From the NCBI GenBank assembly GCA_963722815.1, contig CAVROM010000002.1, positions 124,001-188,000 of the forward strand: a stretch of 64,000 nucleotides of DNA. Direction: 5' to 3'. The notes beneath the pieces were generated by a model. It worked only from the letters and a program-made list of their open reading frames with translations. It had not been told where the DNA came from and ran no database searches. Positions 25,889 through 34,625 of this stretch are shown one piece after another. Made by a program: the position numbers and the translations under genes. The stretch's first letter is position 1. The number at the start of each line of letters is the position of its first letter. This stretch comes from DASQFQ01 sp963722815 (GTDB taxonomy: Bacteria; Actinomycetota; Thermoleophilia; Solirubrobacterales; Solirubrobacteraceae).

Positions 25889-26511
25889 GCCGCCAGCTCC
25901 TCGTACCACTCCCGCAGCTTGGGGAGCATGTCCGGCACGGCGGGTTCGACCTCGGCCAGCCGCGCGCGGTCGAGCCACATCGTCTCGACGATCAGCCTCG
26001 GCGTGACGTCGTGCTCGGGGCGGTGGACGAGCTCGACCGCGTCGCCCGCCCGCAGCTCGCCCTCCTCCACGATCGCGAAGTAGGCGCCCGGGCGGCCCGC
26101 GTGCAGGAACTGCTTCTGGAAGCCGCGCACCCCGATCCGCGCCTCGAGCTTGTAGCAGGGGATGCGCGGGCCGGTGATCCGCAGCTCGACCGTGCCGATC
26201 CGCCAGCGCTCGCCGATCCGCGCGCCCGAGACGTCGATGCCCGCGGTCGTCAGGTTCTCGCCGAACGCCCCCGGGCCGAGGTCGAGCCCGGTGACGTCGC
26301 TCCAGAACGCGATGTCCTCGCTCGCATAGGCGTACACCGCCTGGTCGGGGCCGCCGTGGACCGAGCGGTCGGCCTGGTCGTCGCCCTCCAGGTTGACGCC
26401 GCGGACCGCGACCGGGCCCTCGACCGGCGCCTTGACGATCGCCGACTCCACCGCGCGGCGGCCGGTGACCAGGGGCTTGGGACGTCCCACGTTGACCGAA
26501 ACGACTCTCAC
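25885..26511 (-). CDS. MOSC domain protein (YiiM-type)
   Basis: 208 residues. The MOSC domain is related to the molybdenum cofactor sulfurase C-terminus. Visible blocks are VNLEGDDQADRSVHGGPDQA, GAFGENLTTAGID, RIGERWRIGTVELRITGPR with the conserved cysteine in IPCYKLEARIG, and FLHAGRPGAYFAIVEEGELR. The last ~45 residues are the extra 3-alpha domain of YiiM. Family members handle molybdenum-cofactor-dependent detoxification of N-hydroxylated compounds; that is inference here. The GTG start overlaps the upstream gene's stop and lies 6 bases after a TAGGCT (26518-26523). Confidence 0.87.
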   Translation of the reverse strand: MRVVSVNVGRPKPLVTGRRAVESAIVKAPVEGPVAVRGVNLEGDDQADRSVHGGPDQAVYAYASEDIAFWSDVTGLDLGPGAFGENLTTAGIDVSGARIGERWRIGTVELRITGPRIPCYKLEARIGVRGFQKQFLHAGRPGAYFAIVEEGELRAGDAVELVHRPEHDVTPRLIVETMWLDRARLAEVEPAVPDMLPKLREWYEELAA

Positions 26512-26843
26512 GCCTCCAGCCTACGGCGCAGCGCGTCGTAGGGGCTCTCGCCCTTCTCCTGCTCGAGCAGCCGCCGCCGGAGCTTCCCGGTCCACGCCTC
26601 GACCGATCCGTCGCCGCGCACGTCGACGCCTCCCCGCATACGCCGCGGGCCGGACAGCTCGATCCGGTGCGCGACCTGCTGGACCGGCTCGAACGTCTTG
26701 TAGCGCAGCTCGACCGACTCGCTGCGAGGTCCGCGCGCGAGCTCGCGCGCCTGCGCCTCGATCAGCTCGAGCGCGTCGTCGAGCGAACCGGCCTCAAGCC
26801 GGCGAACCCGGGGTCCTGATCGGACGACGACTCGGTAGTCCAC
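26508..26843 (-). CDS. Small protein of unknown function
   Basis: 111 residues from GTG 26843, first 82 bases overlapping the end of the larger upstream gene. The start DYRVVVRSGPRVRRLEAGSL and the following helix DDALELIEAQARELARG suggest a small alpha/beta domain. A second part has the pattern VAHRIELSGPRRMRGGVDVR followed by DGSVEAWTGKLRRRLLEQEK, then PYDALRRRLEA. No family recognised. The end overlaps the MOSC gene start by 4 bases, so the genes are probably translated together. Confidence 0.6.
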   Translation of the reverse strand: MDYRVVVRSGPRVRRLEAGSLDDALELIEAQARELARGPRSESVELRYKTFEPVQQVAHRIELSGPRRMRGGVDVRGDGSVEAWTGKLRRRLLEQEKGESPYDALRRRLEA

Positions 26844-28213
26844 CCCGGGGATCCTGCCTTGCCGGGGCGCATCGCGTGGGCTGACGCCTTCGCCTGGGCC
26901 ATCAGCTCGGCGGCGTCGTCGGAGTCGGCGGGGAACGCCGCGTAGCCGATCACCGGCTCGACGCGCATCTCGTCCCCGCCGGCCAGCAGCGGCTCCTCGA
27001 GCGCCTCGGTGAGGCGCCCGGTCACGCGCTCGATCACGTCGGCCGGCTGGTAGCGCAGGTCGGCGAGCAGCACGCCGAGCTCCGACGGGCCGGTGCGGGC
27101 GAGCACGTCGGTGGCGCGCAGGACGTCGGTGACGCGCATCGCCAGCGGCGCGAGCAGGTCGGGCCCGGCCAGCAGCCGCAGGTGCATGACGATCACGCCC
27201 GCGCCCGAGCGGCGCGCGCGGGCGAGCGCGAGCTCGGTGTGCTCCTCGAGCAGCGCGACGGTCGGCAGGCCGGTCAGCGGGTCGCGCAGCGAGGTCGCGC
27301 TCTCGCTCATGAGCACGCGCGAGAGCTGCCCGGCGGCGGTGGCGAGCATCGCCTCGGTCTCGGGATCGTGCTCGCGCACGTCGCGGGCGAACAGCTCGAG
27401 CACGCCGGAGATGTCGTCGCCGTGGCCGAGCGGGACGGCGACGGCGGCGCGCAGCCGCGCGTGGCGGGCGGCGCCGGCCCGCGGCTCCTGCGCGTCGGCG
27501 CGCACGTTGGCGACCCAGGAAGGGCGACGGAAGGCGAACACGCGGCCGGGCAGGCCGCGGCCTGGGGCGAGCCGGAGGCGGCTCGAGCCCTGGGCGAAGG
27601 CGTTGACGGCGGGCCCGGCGTCGGGCGCGATCCAGGAGGCGCCGCAGCGCAGCGTCGGCCCGTCGCCCTCGGGCAGCCAGACCGCGCCGCAGGCGAAGCC
27701 GAGCGTCTCGCCCAGCGCGCCGAGCACGCCCTGCATCAGGCTCTCCGGCCCCTGGCCGTTGGCGAGGTGGTCGGTGATCGCCTGCTGGGCGAGCAGCAGC
27801 CGGTGCGCCTTGCCCTCGGCGCGGCGGGTACGGGCCGCCGTCAGCTCGCGCTGCACGACCTCGGCGACCTCGCCCGGGCCCGCCGCGACGGCGATCCCGG
27901 CCTCGAGGCCCTTGACCACCGCGGCGAGGTCGCCGCGGCGCACGGAGCGGGTGATGGCGATGAAGGGAAGGTGGGGGTCGGCGAGCCGCACGAGCGCGAG
28001 CGCCTTGCGGGCCGGCACCGCCGCGGCGCCCTCGCCGCCGAACAGCACGGCCTCCCAGCCGCGGTCGATCAGCGCCGCTTCGAGCCCGTCGCCGCCGGTG
28101 GTCCGGCGGGCGTGCACGGTCCAGCCCGCGGACTCGAGCGCGGCCGCGATCTCGATCGCGTCGGGCTCGGGCACGTCGGCGAGCAGAACCTTGAGTGACC
28201 GCTGAGGCCCCAT
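26762..28213 (-). CDS. Receiver-like + GAF + degenerate GGDEF signalling protein
   Basis: 483 residues. The first ~125 residues look like a response-regulator receiver fold (LKVLLADVPEPDAIEIAAAL) but lack an obvious phospho-acceptor Asp. The middle (~150-315) is a GAF-type sensor (LGFACGAVWLPEGDGP, VAVPLGHGDDISGVLELFAR). The last part begins like a GGDEF domain (SLRDPLTGLPTVALLEEHTE), but the catalytic loop reads ARTGPSELGVLL instead of GGDEF, so diguanylate cyclase activity is not expected. It may bind a ligand or regulate the active GGDEF-EAL protein encoded upstream on the same strand. Confidence 0.75.
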   Translation of the reverse strand: MGPQRSLKVLLADVPEPDAIEIAAALESAGWTVHARRTTGGDGLEAALIDRGWEAVLFGGEGAAAVPARKALALVRLADPHLPFIAITRSVRRGDLAAVVKGLEAGIAVAAGPGEVAEVVQRELTAARTRRAEGKAHRLLLAQQAITDHLANGQGPESLMQGVLGALGETLGFACGAVWLPEGDGPTLRCGASWIAPDAGPAVNAFAQGSSRLRLAPGRGLPGRVFAFRRPSWVANVRADAQEPRAGAARHARLRAAVAVPLGHGDDISGVLELFARDVREHDPETEAMLATAAGQLSRVLMSESATSLRDPLTGLPTVALLEEHTELALARARRSGAGVIVMHLRLLAGPDLLAPLAMRVTDVLRATDVLARTGPSELGVLLADLRYQPADVIERVTGRLTEALEEPLLAGGDEMRVEPVIGYAAFPADSDDAAELMAQAKASAHAMRPGKAGSPGWTTESSSDQDPGFAGLRPVRSTTRSS

Positions 28214-28246
28214 AGAACCGTTTATCGGCTCGAAGAGGCCTTCGCT

Positions 28247-30352
28247 TCAGTCGCTGGACGAGTGGCGGAGAGCCTCGGTGAGCTCCTCCGCGGGCACCGG
28301 GTCGCCGAAGAAGCGCCCCTGCGCGAGCCGACACCCCTGCGCGGCCAGGAACAGCGCCTGCACGCGGGTCTCGACGCCCTCGGCCACCGTGTCCATGCCG
28401 AGCGCGTCGGACAGGGCGATGACTGCATCCACGATTGCACCGGCTTCCGGATCCTCGGGGATCTCGCGCAGGAACGAGCGGTCGATCTTGAGGATGTCGA
28501 CAGGCAGCAGCCGCAGCCGCGCGAGCGACGACCAGCCGGCGCCGAAGTCGTCGATGGCCAGCCGCAGCCCGGCCTCGCTGAGCTCGCGCAGGATCGGGCC
28601 GATCCGCTCCGGCTCGCGCAGGGTGGCGGACTCGGTCAGCTCCATCGTCAACCACGCCGGGTCGATCTCGAGGTCGGCCAGCCGCGCGGCCAGCTCGGCG
28701 CCGAAGTCGGGCCGGTGGAGCTGGCGCGGCGAGACGTTGAAGCTTACGTGCGGTTGCAGGCCCTGCTCGCGCCAGTCGAGGATCTGCTGCGCGAGTGCGC
28801 CGATCACCCAGTCGCCGATCGGCTCCAGCAGGCTCATCTCCTCGGCGGCGGGGATGAAGTCGTCGGGGTAGACGAGCCCGCGGTCCGGGTCGTTCCAGCG
28901 CAGCAGTGCCTCCATCGAGGCGAGCCGGCCGGTCTGCAGCTCGACGATCGGCTGGTAGTGCAGGACGAGCTCGTTGCCCGCGATCGCGCGCCGCAGCCGC
29001 GCCGGCAGCGACAGCCGCTCCAGCGGGTCGTGGGCGACGTGCGCGTAGACGGTCGAGGCCGCGCGACCGCGGCCCTTGCTCTGGTACATCGCCATGTCGG
29101 CGTGCTGGAGCAGCTCGACCGGCGCCTGCGCGTCGTCGGGGTACAGCGAGATGCCGATGCTCGCGTGGACGTGGAAGACAGCGCCGGAGACCTTGAACGG
29201 CTCGGCCAGCCGGGCGACCACCTCCTCGGCCGCCGCGCGGGCGGCCGCCTCGCCGCCGTCGGCGAGGTCCGGCAGCAGGATCAGGAACTCGTCGCCGCCG
29301 AGCCGCGCGAGCATGCCCCTGTCTCGGCCAGTGGCCTCGCCACCGCTTCGCTCGCCCTCGATGCCGCGCAGCCGCCCGGCGATCCGCCGCAGCAGCCGGT
29401 CGCCGGCGCCGTGGCCGAAGGAGTCGTTGACGAGCTTGAAGTTGTCGAGGTCGACCAGCAGCAGCGCGACCGCGCGGCCGGCGCGGGCGCAGCGGTTGAC
29501 GCAGCGGCGCAGCTCGGCCTCGAGCTGGGCGCGGTTGGGGAGGCCGGTCAGCGGGTCGAAGTAGGCGAGGCGCGAGATCTCCTCCTCCGCGCGCAGGCGC
29601 TCGGTGATGTCCTCGCCCGAGGCGAGGATCCCGGTGACCTCGCCGGCCGTATCGCGCAGCTGCACGTTGCGCCACGCGATCGTGCGGCGCTCGCCGGTCC
29701 GCGTGATGACGTCGCCCTGGTGGTAGGTGAACGGCTCGCTCCCGCCGGCCAGCACGCGGGTGAAGTTGTCGCGGCGGGCGGCGCGGTCGTCCTCGGGGAC
29801 CACTGCGTCGTACCAGTCCTTGCCGAGCAGCTCGCCGTCCTCGTAGCCGAGCAGCTCGCGCCCGTGGCGGTTGAGCAGCTCGACGGTCTGGTCGGTCCGC
29901 AGGACGAGCAGGATCGTGCCCGCCACGTCGAGGTAGTGCTGGGCGCGCGCTTCGGCGAGCTTGCGCTCGGTGATGTCGACGATCACGCCCTCGGTCTGGA
30001 TCGGGCGCCCGTCGTGGTCGCGCACGATCGCGTCGCGCTCCCACACCCACTTGACCGAGCCGTCGGCCGCGATCATGCGGTACTCGCGGTCGTACTCGAT
30101 CTCGTGCTGGAAGGTGCGCATCTCCTCCATCAGCACGAGCTCGCGGTCGGCGGGGTGCAGGCGCTCGGCCCACAGATCCGGCTCGGTGACCCAGCGCTCG
30201 GCCGGGAAGCCGAGCAGCTGCTCGACCTGCGGCGAGACGTACGAAAACGGTGACCCTGGCTCCCAGCGGGCCACGTATGACACCGCCGGCACCTGTTCGA
30301 CCAGGCTCCGATAGCGGTGATCGGAGAGTCCGAGCTCCTCCCGGGTTCGCAC
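28247..30352 (-). CDS. PAS-PAS-GGDEF-EAL cyclic-di-GMP enzyme
   Basis: 701 residues. PAS/PAC domains lie near 12-130 (YRSLVEQVPAVSYVARWEP, VIVDITERK) and 135-260 (GTILLVLRTDQTVELLNRHG, ILASGEDITERL). GGDEF near 265-440 has DPLTGLPNRAQLEAE and an intact RLGGDEF near residue 351. EAL near 450-695 has EALLRWNDPDRGLV, NVSPRQLHRP, TMELTESATL, IDDFGAGWSSLARL and KIDRSFL, all key catalytic residues. It could make or break c-di-GMP; many such proteins favour hydrolysis. No transmembrane segment, so a soluble sensor. GTG start 8 bases after TAGGCT. Confidence 0.92.
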   Translation of the reverse strand: MRTREELGLSDHRYRSLVEQVPAVSYVARWEPGSPFSYVSPQVEQLLGFPAERWVTEPDLWAERLHPADRELVLMEEMRTFQHEIEYDREYRMIAADGSVKWVWERDAIVRDHDGRPIQTEGVIVDITERKLAEARAQHYLDVAGTILLVLRTDQTVELLNRHGRELLGYEDGELLGKDWYDAVVPEDDRAARRDNFTRVLAGGSEPFTYHQGDVITRTGERRTIAWRNVQLRDTAGEVTGILASGEDITERLRAEEEISRLAYFDPLTGLPNRAQLEAELRRCVNRCARAGRAVALLLVDLDNFKLVNDSFGHGAGDRLLRRIAGRLRGIEGERSGGEATGRDRGMLARLGGDEFLILLPDLADGGEAAARAAAEEVVARLAEPFKVSGAVFHVHASIGISLYPDDAQAPVELLQHADMAMYQSKGRGRAASTVYAHVAHDPLERLSLPARLRRAIAGNELVLHYQPIVELQTGRLASMEALLRWNDPDRGLVYPDDFIPAAEEMSLLEPIGDWVIGALAQQILDWREQGLQPHVSFNVSPRQLHRPDFGAELAARLADLEIDPAWLTMELTESATLREPERIGPILRELSEAGLRLAIDDFGAGWSSLARLRLLPVDILKIDRSFLREIPEDPEAGAIVDAVIALSDALGMDTVAEGVETRVQALFLAAQGCRLAQGRFFGDPVPAEELTEALRHSSSD

Positions 30353-30360
30353 CGCGGCGG

Positions 30361-30366
30361 AGCCTA
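30361..30366 (-). promoter_or_regulatory. -10 box for PAS-GGDEF-EAL gene
   Basis: TAGGCT on the minus strand, 8 bases before the GTG at 30352, lying in the 27 bp gap to the GNAT gene. It fits the TANNNT leaderless pattern. Confidence 0.45.
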
Positions 30367-30379
30367 ACCGGAAGTTGGG

Positions 30380-30883
30380 CTATGCCGCCAGTTCTACGAG
30401 CACCTCGCGCACGCCGTGGGAGCTGTGATCGCGCTCGAGCGTGCGTGTGAAATGGGCGATCAGGCGTCGCACGGCGACGTTCTCTCCCGCCATGGTGGCG
30501 GAAAAGTGCCGGATTCCGGCAGACCGGGCGGCGGCTGCCAGCTCGCGTGCGAGCAGCGAGCCGAGACCGCGCCCCTGCAACGGATCTCCCACGACGATCG
30601 CGAACTCGGCGGTGTCGGGGGCGTCGGAGAAGCGGACGCAGCGGGCGACCGCGACGATCGACTCCGGGTCCGAGGCGAGCGTGGCGATGAGCGCGATGTG
30701 GTCGTGCCCGTCGACCTCGGTCAGGTAGCGCAGCTCCGCGCTGGTCAGCCGCGGCTTGGCCGCCAGGAAGCGCGCGCGAATCGTCTCGCGGCTGAGGCGG
30801 CTGAGCGCCACCAACAGCCGGAGCTTGTCGGTGGCTTCGATCGGTCGGATCAGGATCTGGGTGCCATCGGGGAGTTGGTGCAC
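30380..30883 (-). CDS. GNAT-family N-acetyltransferase
   Basis: 167 residues. The opening LPDGTQILIRPIEATDKLRL with LSRETIRARFL is typical of the GNAT domain attached to, or standing next to, acyl-CoA synthetase-like Pat enzymes. The acetyl-CoA loop is the region VVGDPLQGRGLGSLLARELA (Q/R-x-x-G-x-G), followed by ARSAGIRHFSATMAGENVAV. It probably acetylates a protein lysine or small amine; the substrate is unknown. The GTG start is 6 bases after TAATTT, a clean leaderless arrangement. Confidence 0.85.
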   Translation of the reverse strand: MHQLPDGTQILIRPIEATDKLRLLVALSRLSRETIRARFLAAKPRLTSAELRYLTEVDGHDHIALIATLASDPESIVAVARCVRFSDAPDTAEFAIVVGDPLQGRGLGSLLARELAAAARSAGIRHFSATMAGENVAVRRLIAHFTRTLERDHSSHGVREVLVELAA

Positions 30884-30889
30884 GGTTTC

Positions 30890-30895
30890 AAATTA
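30890..30895 (-). promoter_or_regulatory. -10 box for GNAT gene
   Basis: TAATTT on the minus strand followed by GAAACC and the GTG start at 30883. With the start point 7 bases after the box, the mRNA begins on the start codon. It lies in the 50 bp gap after gltA. Confidence 0.6.
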
Positions 30896-30933
30896 CAACC
30901 GATGCACGCCCTCCCTTCTGTGCGGTGCGGCAC

Positions 30934-32262
<1,329 letters not shown>

Positions 32263-32268
32263 GAACCT

Positions 32269-32274
32269 ATTATG
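32269..32274 (-). promoter_or_regulatory. -10 box for gltA, leaderless
   Basis: CATAAT on the minus strand, then AGGTTC, then the ATG at 32262. It is one of the best matches to a sigma-70 -10 hexamer in the window, placed so that +1 coincides with the A of ATG. There is no Shine-Dalgarno sequence. Confidence 0.6.
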
Positions 32275-32277
32275 CGC

Positions 32278-32445
32278 TCAGCGGCCGAGCAGGGCGCGCC
32301 ACGTGAGCTCCTCGCTCGCGAGCCGCGGCGCCTCGCCGTGCACCAGCACCGCGATCAGGCCGGCGGCGATCCCGAGGGCGAGCCGGTTCGCCACGGAGTC
32401 GGCCAGTGACGGCGCGGCAGCTGCAGGAATGCTGGCGGCTTCCAA
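32278..32445 (-). CDS. Possible small protein, doubtful
   Basis: A 55-residue frame with GC-rich third positions from TTG 32445 to TGA 32280-32278, reading ADSVANRLALGIAAGLIAVL then HGEAPRLASEELTWRALLGR. It has one hydrophobic helix and a soluble tail. It fills the otherwise empty 237 bp gap between gltA and the next minus-strand gene. There is no ribosome-binding site, and an in-frame GTG further down could start a shorter form. High GC alone can create such frames, so this is only a candidate. Confidence 0.25.
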   Translation of the reverse strand: MEAASIPAAAAPSLADSVANRLALGIAAGLIAVLVHGEAPRLASEELTWRALLGR

Positions 32446-32499
32446 GGTGCCGCGGACATACCCGGCTCCTCGCCTATGTGAACCTCCGGCTAGCCCCCG

Positions 32500-32727
32500 C
32501 TAGGAGGTGATGACGGCGCTGGCCATCGCCAGCAGCACGAGCACGAGGCTGACGGTCATCACGCCGCGGGCCGCGCTCTGCGACGGCGGCCAGCTCTCAT
32601 GGCTGCGGATGCCGAGCGCCGACACGCCGAGCGCCCAGAGCACGAGCGCGCCGCCGCAGATGTAGAACAGCGTCTTGGAGGGCTCGGCGCCCTCCTCGGC
32701 GGCGAAGGTGATCAGCGCGGTCAGCAT
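32500..32727 (-). CDS. Small two-helix membrane protein
   Basis: 75 residues from ATG 32727. Hydrophobic helices lie near 18-40 (TLFYICGGALVLWALGVSAL) and 53-73 (VMTVSLVLVLLAMASAVITS), separated by the short loop GIRSHESWPPSQSAARG. Not recognised. It follows dcd by 14 bases on the same strand, so probably the same transcript. Confidence 0.65.
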   Translation of the reverse strand: MLTALITFAAEEGAEPSKTLFYICGGALVLWALGVSALGIRSHESWPPSQSAARGVMTVSLVLVLLAMASAVITS

Positions 32728-32741
32728 CGGCGGGCGGAAAG

Positions 32742-33332
32742 CTACCGGACCGTGGGCCGGCCTTCGTACCGCGACTCGGTCGCGGCGACCTGTCCCTGGT
32801 AGTGGGAGCCGAGGCCCTCGGAGCCGTAGGGCCGCTCGGCCGGGGCGTCGAGCGTCATGAACGACAGCTGCGCGATCGGCAGCCCGGCGTAGAGCTTGAT
32901 CGGCACGCGCGTGAGGTTGTTGAGCTCGAGCGTCAGCGTGCCCTTCCAGCCGGGGTCGCAGAAGCCCGCGGTGGCGTGGACGATCAGCCCGAGCCGGCCG
33001 ATCGAGCTCTTGCCCTCGATGCGCGCCACGATGTCGTCGGGCAGCTCGACCCACTCCAGCGTCCGGCCGAGCGCGAACTCGCCCGGGTGGATGACGAACG
33101 GGACGCCGTCCTCGACCACGACCTCCTCGGTCAGGTTCGAGGGCGGCTCGCGCAGGTCGATCGCGGTGGTGCGGTGGTTGTGGAAGACGCGGAAGGAGTC
33201 GCCGAGGCGCAGATCGACCGACGCGGGCTGCACCCGGTCGGGATCCCACGGGTCGATCGTGATCCGGCCCGCCTCGACGAGGCGCAGGATCGTGCCGTCG
33301 GACAGGACGGACTGGGGCGCAGGCTCAGCCAC
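32742..33332 (-). CDS. dcd: dCTP deaminase
   Basis: 196 residues; deaminates dCTP to dUTP, or in the bifunctional actinobacterial form goes directly to dUMP. Key blocks: VLSDGTILRLVEAGRITIDP, VQPASVDLRLGDSFRVFHN, VIHPGEFALGRTLEWVELPD, GKSSIGRLGLIVHATAGFCD and PGWKGTLTLELNNL, the trimeric dUTPase-like fold with catalytic Glu. Mono- versus bifunctional status cannot be settled here. I chose GTG 33332; an upstream in-frame ATG at 33413 adds residues unlike the family. Confidence 0.93.
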   Translation of the reverse strand: MAEPAPQSVLSDGTILRLVEAGRITIDPWDPDRVQPASVDLRLGDSFRVFHNHRTTAIDLREPPSNLTEEVVVEDGVPFVIHPGEFALGRTLEWVELPDDIVARIEGKSSIGRLGLIVHATAGFCDPGWKGTLTLELNNLTRVPIKLYAGLPIAQLSFMTLDAPAERPYGSEGLGSHYQGQVAATESRYEGRPTVR

Positions 33333-33363
33333 GGCCGCAAGTGTCGCATGGGATGCTGTCGCA

Positions 33364-33525
33364 ATGGCCGATGACGACGACTGGGTGGGCGAGCCGCCCG
33401 AGGGGCGCCACACGCGCGATCAGGCGAAGCCGGACTTCTGGCGCAATCAGTGGCAGGCCATCGTGGCGACGAGCATCCTCGGCGTGCTGGTGATCGTCGT
33501 CGTGATCATCGCGCTGCTGAGTTAG
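33364..33525 (+). CDS. Small single-pass membrane protein
   Basis: 53 residues: a charged N-terminus (MADDDDWVGEPPEGRHTRDQ) and one C-terminal helix (AIVATSILGVLVIVVVIIAL). A tail-anchored or N-in topology is likely. No family recognised. Divergent to dcd (31 bp gap); its last 4 bases overlap the convergent gene. Confidence 0.6.
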   Translation: MADDDDWVGEPPEGRHTRDQAKPDFWRNQWQAIVATSILGVLVIVVVIIALLS

Positions 33526-33782
33526 CGAGGGAGCTTCTTGCCGCGCGCCTTGACGGTGCGCACACGCGGCGGCGAGGGCGGCTCGGGCGCGCCGTGCGGA
33601 TCCCGGCGCGGGGGCCGAGGGCCGCGCTTGGGCACAGGGTGCGGGCGCTTCTTGGTCCCGCCGTCGTCGCGCACGTCCTCGTCGGGGTCGGGCTCCTGCT
33701 TGACCGCCCACCACACGATGTACGCCAGCGCCCCGATGGGGATCTTGAGCGCGACGAAGAGATAGAGCATCGTCCAGCCCAT
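33522..33782 (-). CDS. Small membrane protein with basic, Pro-rich tail
   Basis: 86 residues. One helix near residues 3-26 (WTMLYLFVALKIPIGALAYI, then VWWAVK), then an acidic patch (EPDPDEDVRDD) and a strongly basic, proline-rich tail (KKRPHPVPKRGPRPPRRDPH) that would sit in the cytosol and could contact nucleic acid or lipid heads. Not recognised. ATG 33782 lies 8 bases after TACCAT. Confidence 0.6.
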   Translation of the reverse strand: MGWTMLYLFVALKIPIGALAYIVWWAVKQEPDPDEDVRDDGGTKKRPHPVPKRGPRPPRRDPHGAPEPPSPPRVRTVKARGKKLPR

Positions 33783-33790
33783 CGGCGCGG

Positions 33791-33796
33791 ATGGTA
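33791..33796 (-). promoter_or_regulatory. -10 box for small membrane protein
   Basis: TACCAT on the minus strand, 8 bases before the ATG at 33782; fits the TANNNT pattern. Confidence 0.4.
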
Positions 33797-33798
33797 CT

Positions 33799-33855
33799 CC
33801 GGATCAGGCGGCACGCGCGCCGAGTGATCGGTTATCGGACCTCTTGCTGATCCGG
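33799..33855. promoter_or_regulatory. Separated inverted repeat upstream of ferritin-like gene
   Basis: CCGGATCAG (33799-33807) and CTGATCCGG (33847-33855) are perfect 9 bp inverted repeats, 39 bases apart, in the 134 bp gap between two divergent genes. They could be paired half-sites for a dimeric regulator or a long hairpin stem. The rest of the gap holds only the AAGGAG ribosome site of the next gene. Confidence 0.4.
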
Positions 33856-33916
33856 GATCGGGGCTGCTGCGTCAGTACCGGGCGCAGGGCCCAACGACAC
33901 GGGAGGCAAGGAGTTC

Positions 33917-34621
33917 ATGTCTGACCTCATCACCCTCGAGGCGTTCGACGCCGACGGGGCCATTCAGGAGACGGCCGAGGCGGCCGGCGCGACGCGCGCC
34001 GACTTCCTCAAGCGCGGCGGCGTCGCCGGGGCCGGCTTCCTGGCCGGCGGCGTGCTGTTCCAAGGGCTGCTCCCGCCCGCCGAGGCAGCGATCTCGACCC
34101 ACAAGCGTTCGAAGAAAAACGACATCAAGATCGCCAACTACGCGCTCACGCTCGAGTACCTCGAGGCCGAGTTCTACAAGCAGGCGGTCGCGTCCGGCGC
34201 GATCACCCAGCCCGAGGTGCGGGCGTTCGCGACCACGGTGGCTTCGCACGAGGCGACGCACGTGAAGACGCTCAAGGGCGTCCTGGGCTCGAAGGCGGTC
34301 AAGAAGCCGAAGTTCGACTTCGGCGACACCGTCACGAACCAGGACAAGTTCAAGATGACGGCGCAGGTGCTGGAGGACACGGGTGTGGCGGCGTACGCCG
34401 GCCAGGGCCCGAACCTGCTTCAGCGTCCGCTCGTCGTCGCGGCCCTCTCGATCCACTCGGTCGAGGCGCGCCACGCGGCGTGGATCCGGTTCATCAACTC
34501 GAGCGGCGGCCTCCGCGGCACGGGTACCGCGTCGCTGCCGGCGCCGAATGCGTTCGACAAGGCACTGAGCGAGAAGAAGGTCCTGAGCGCCGTCAAGAAG
34601 ACGGGCTTCATCAAGGGCTAG
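33917..34621 (+). CDS. Exported ferritin-like domain protein
   Basis: 234 residues. An N-terminal signal has RADFLKRGGVAGAGFLAGGV, close to a Tat motif (RRxFLK) but with only one arginine in the pair. The mature part is a four-helix ferritin_2-type domain: NYALTLEYLEAEFYKQAV, SHEATHVKTLKGVLGSK, AQVLEDTGVAAYAGQGPNLL and ALSIHSVEARHAAWIRF, with the Glu and His spacing of this family (desiccation-related proteins included). Probable role: metal or stress handling outside the membrane; the reaction is unknown. AAGGAG before the ATG is a clear Shine-Dalgarno, unlike most neighbours. Confidence 0.83.
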   Translation: MSDLITLEAFDADGAIQETAEAAGATRADFLKRGGVAGAGFLAGGVLFQGLLPPAEAAISTHKRSKKNDIKIANYALTLEYLEAEFYKQAVASGAITQPEVRAFATTVASHEATHVKTLKGVLGSKAVKKPKFDFGDTVTNQDKFKMTAQVLEDTGVAAYAGQGPNLLQRPLVVAALSIHSVEARHAAWIRFINSSGGLRGTGTASLPAPNAFDKALSEKKVLSAVKKTGFIKG

Positions 34622-34625
34622 CCGG

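Noticed and set aside
28262..30253. 663-codon plus-strand open frame
   Set aside because: Antisense to the PAS-GGDEF-EAL gene, which has intact catalytic motifs; no recognisable protein.
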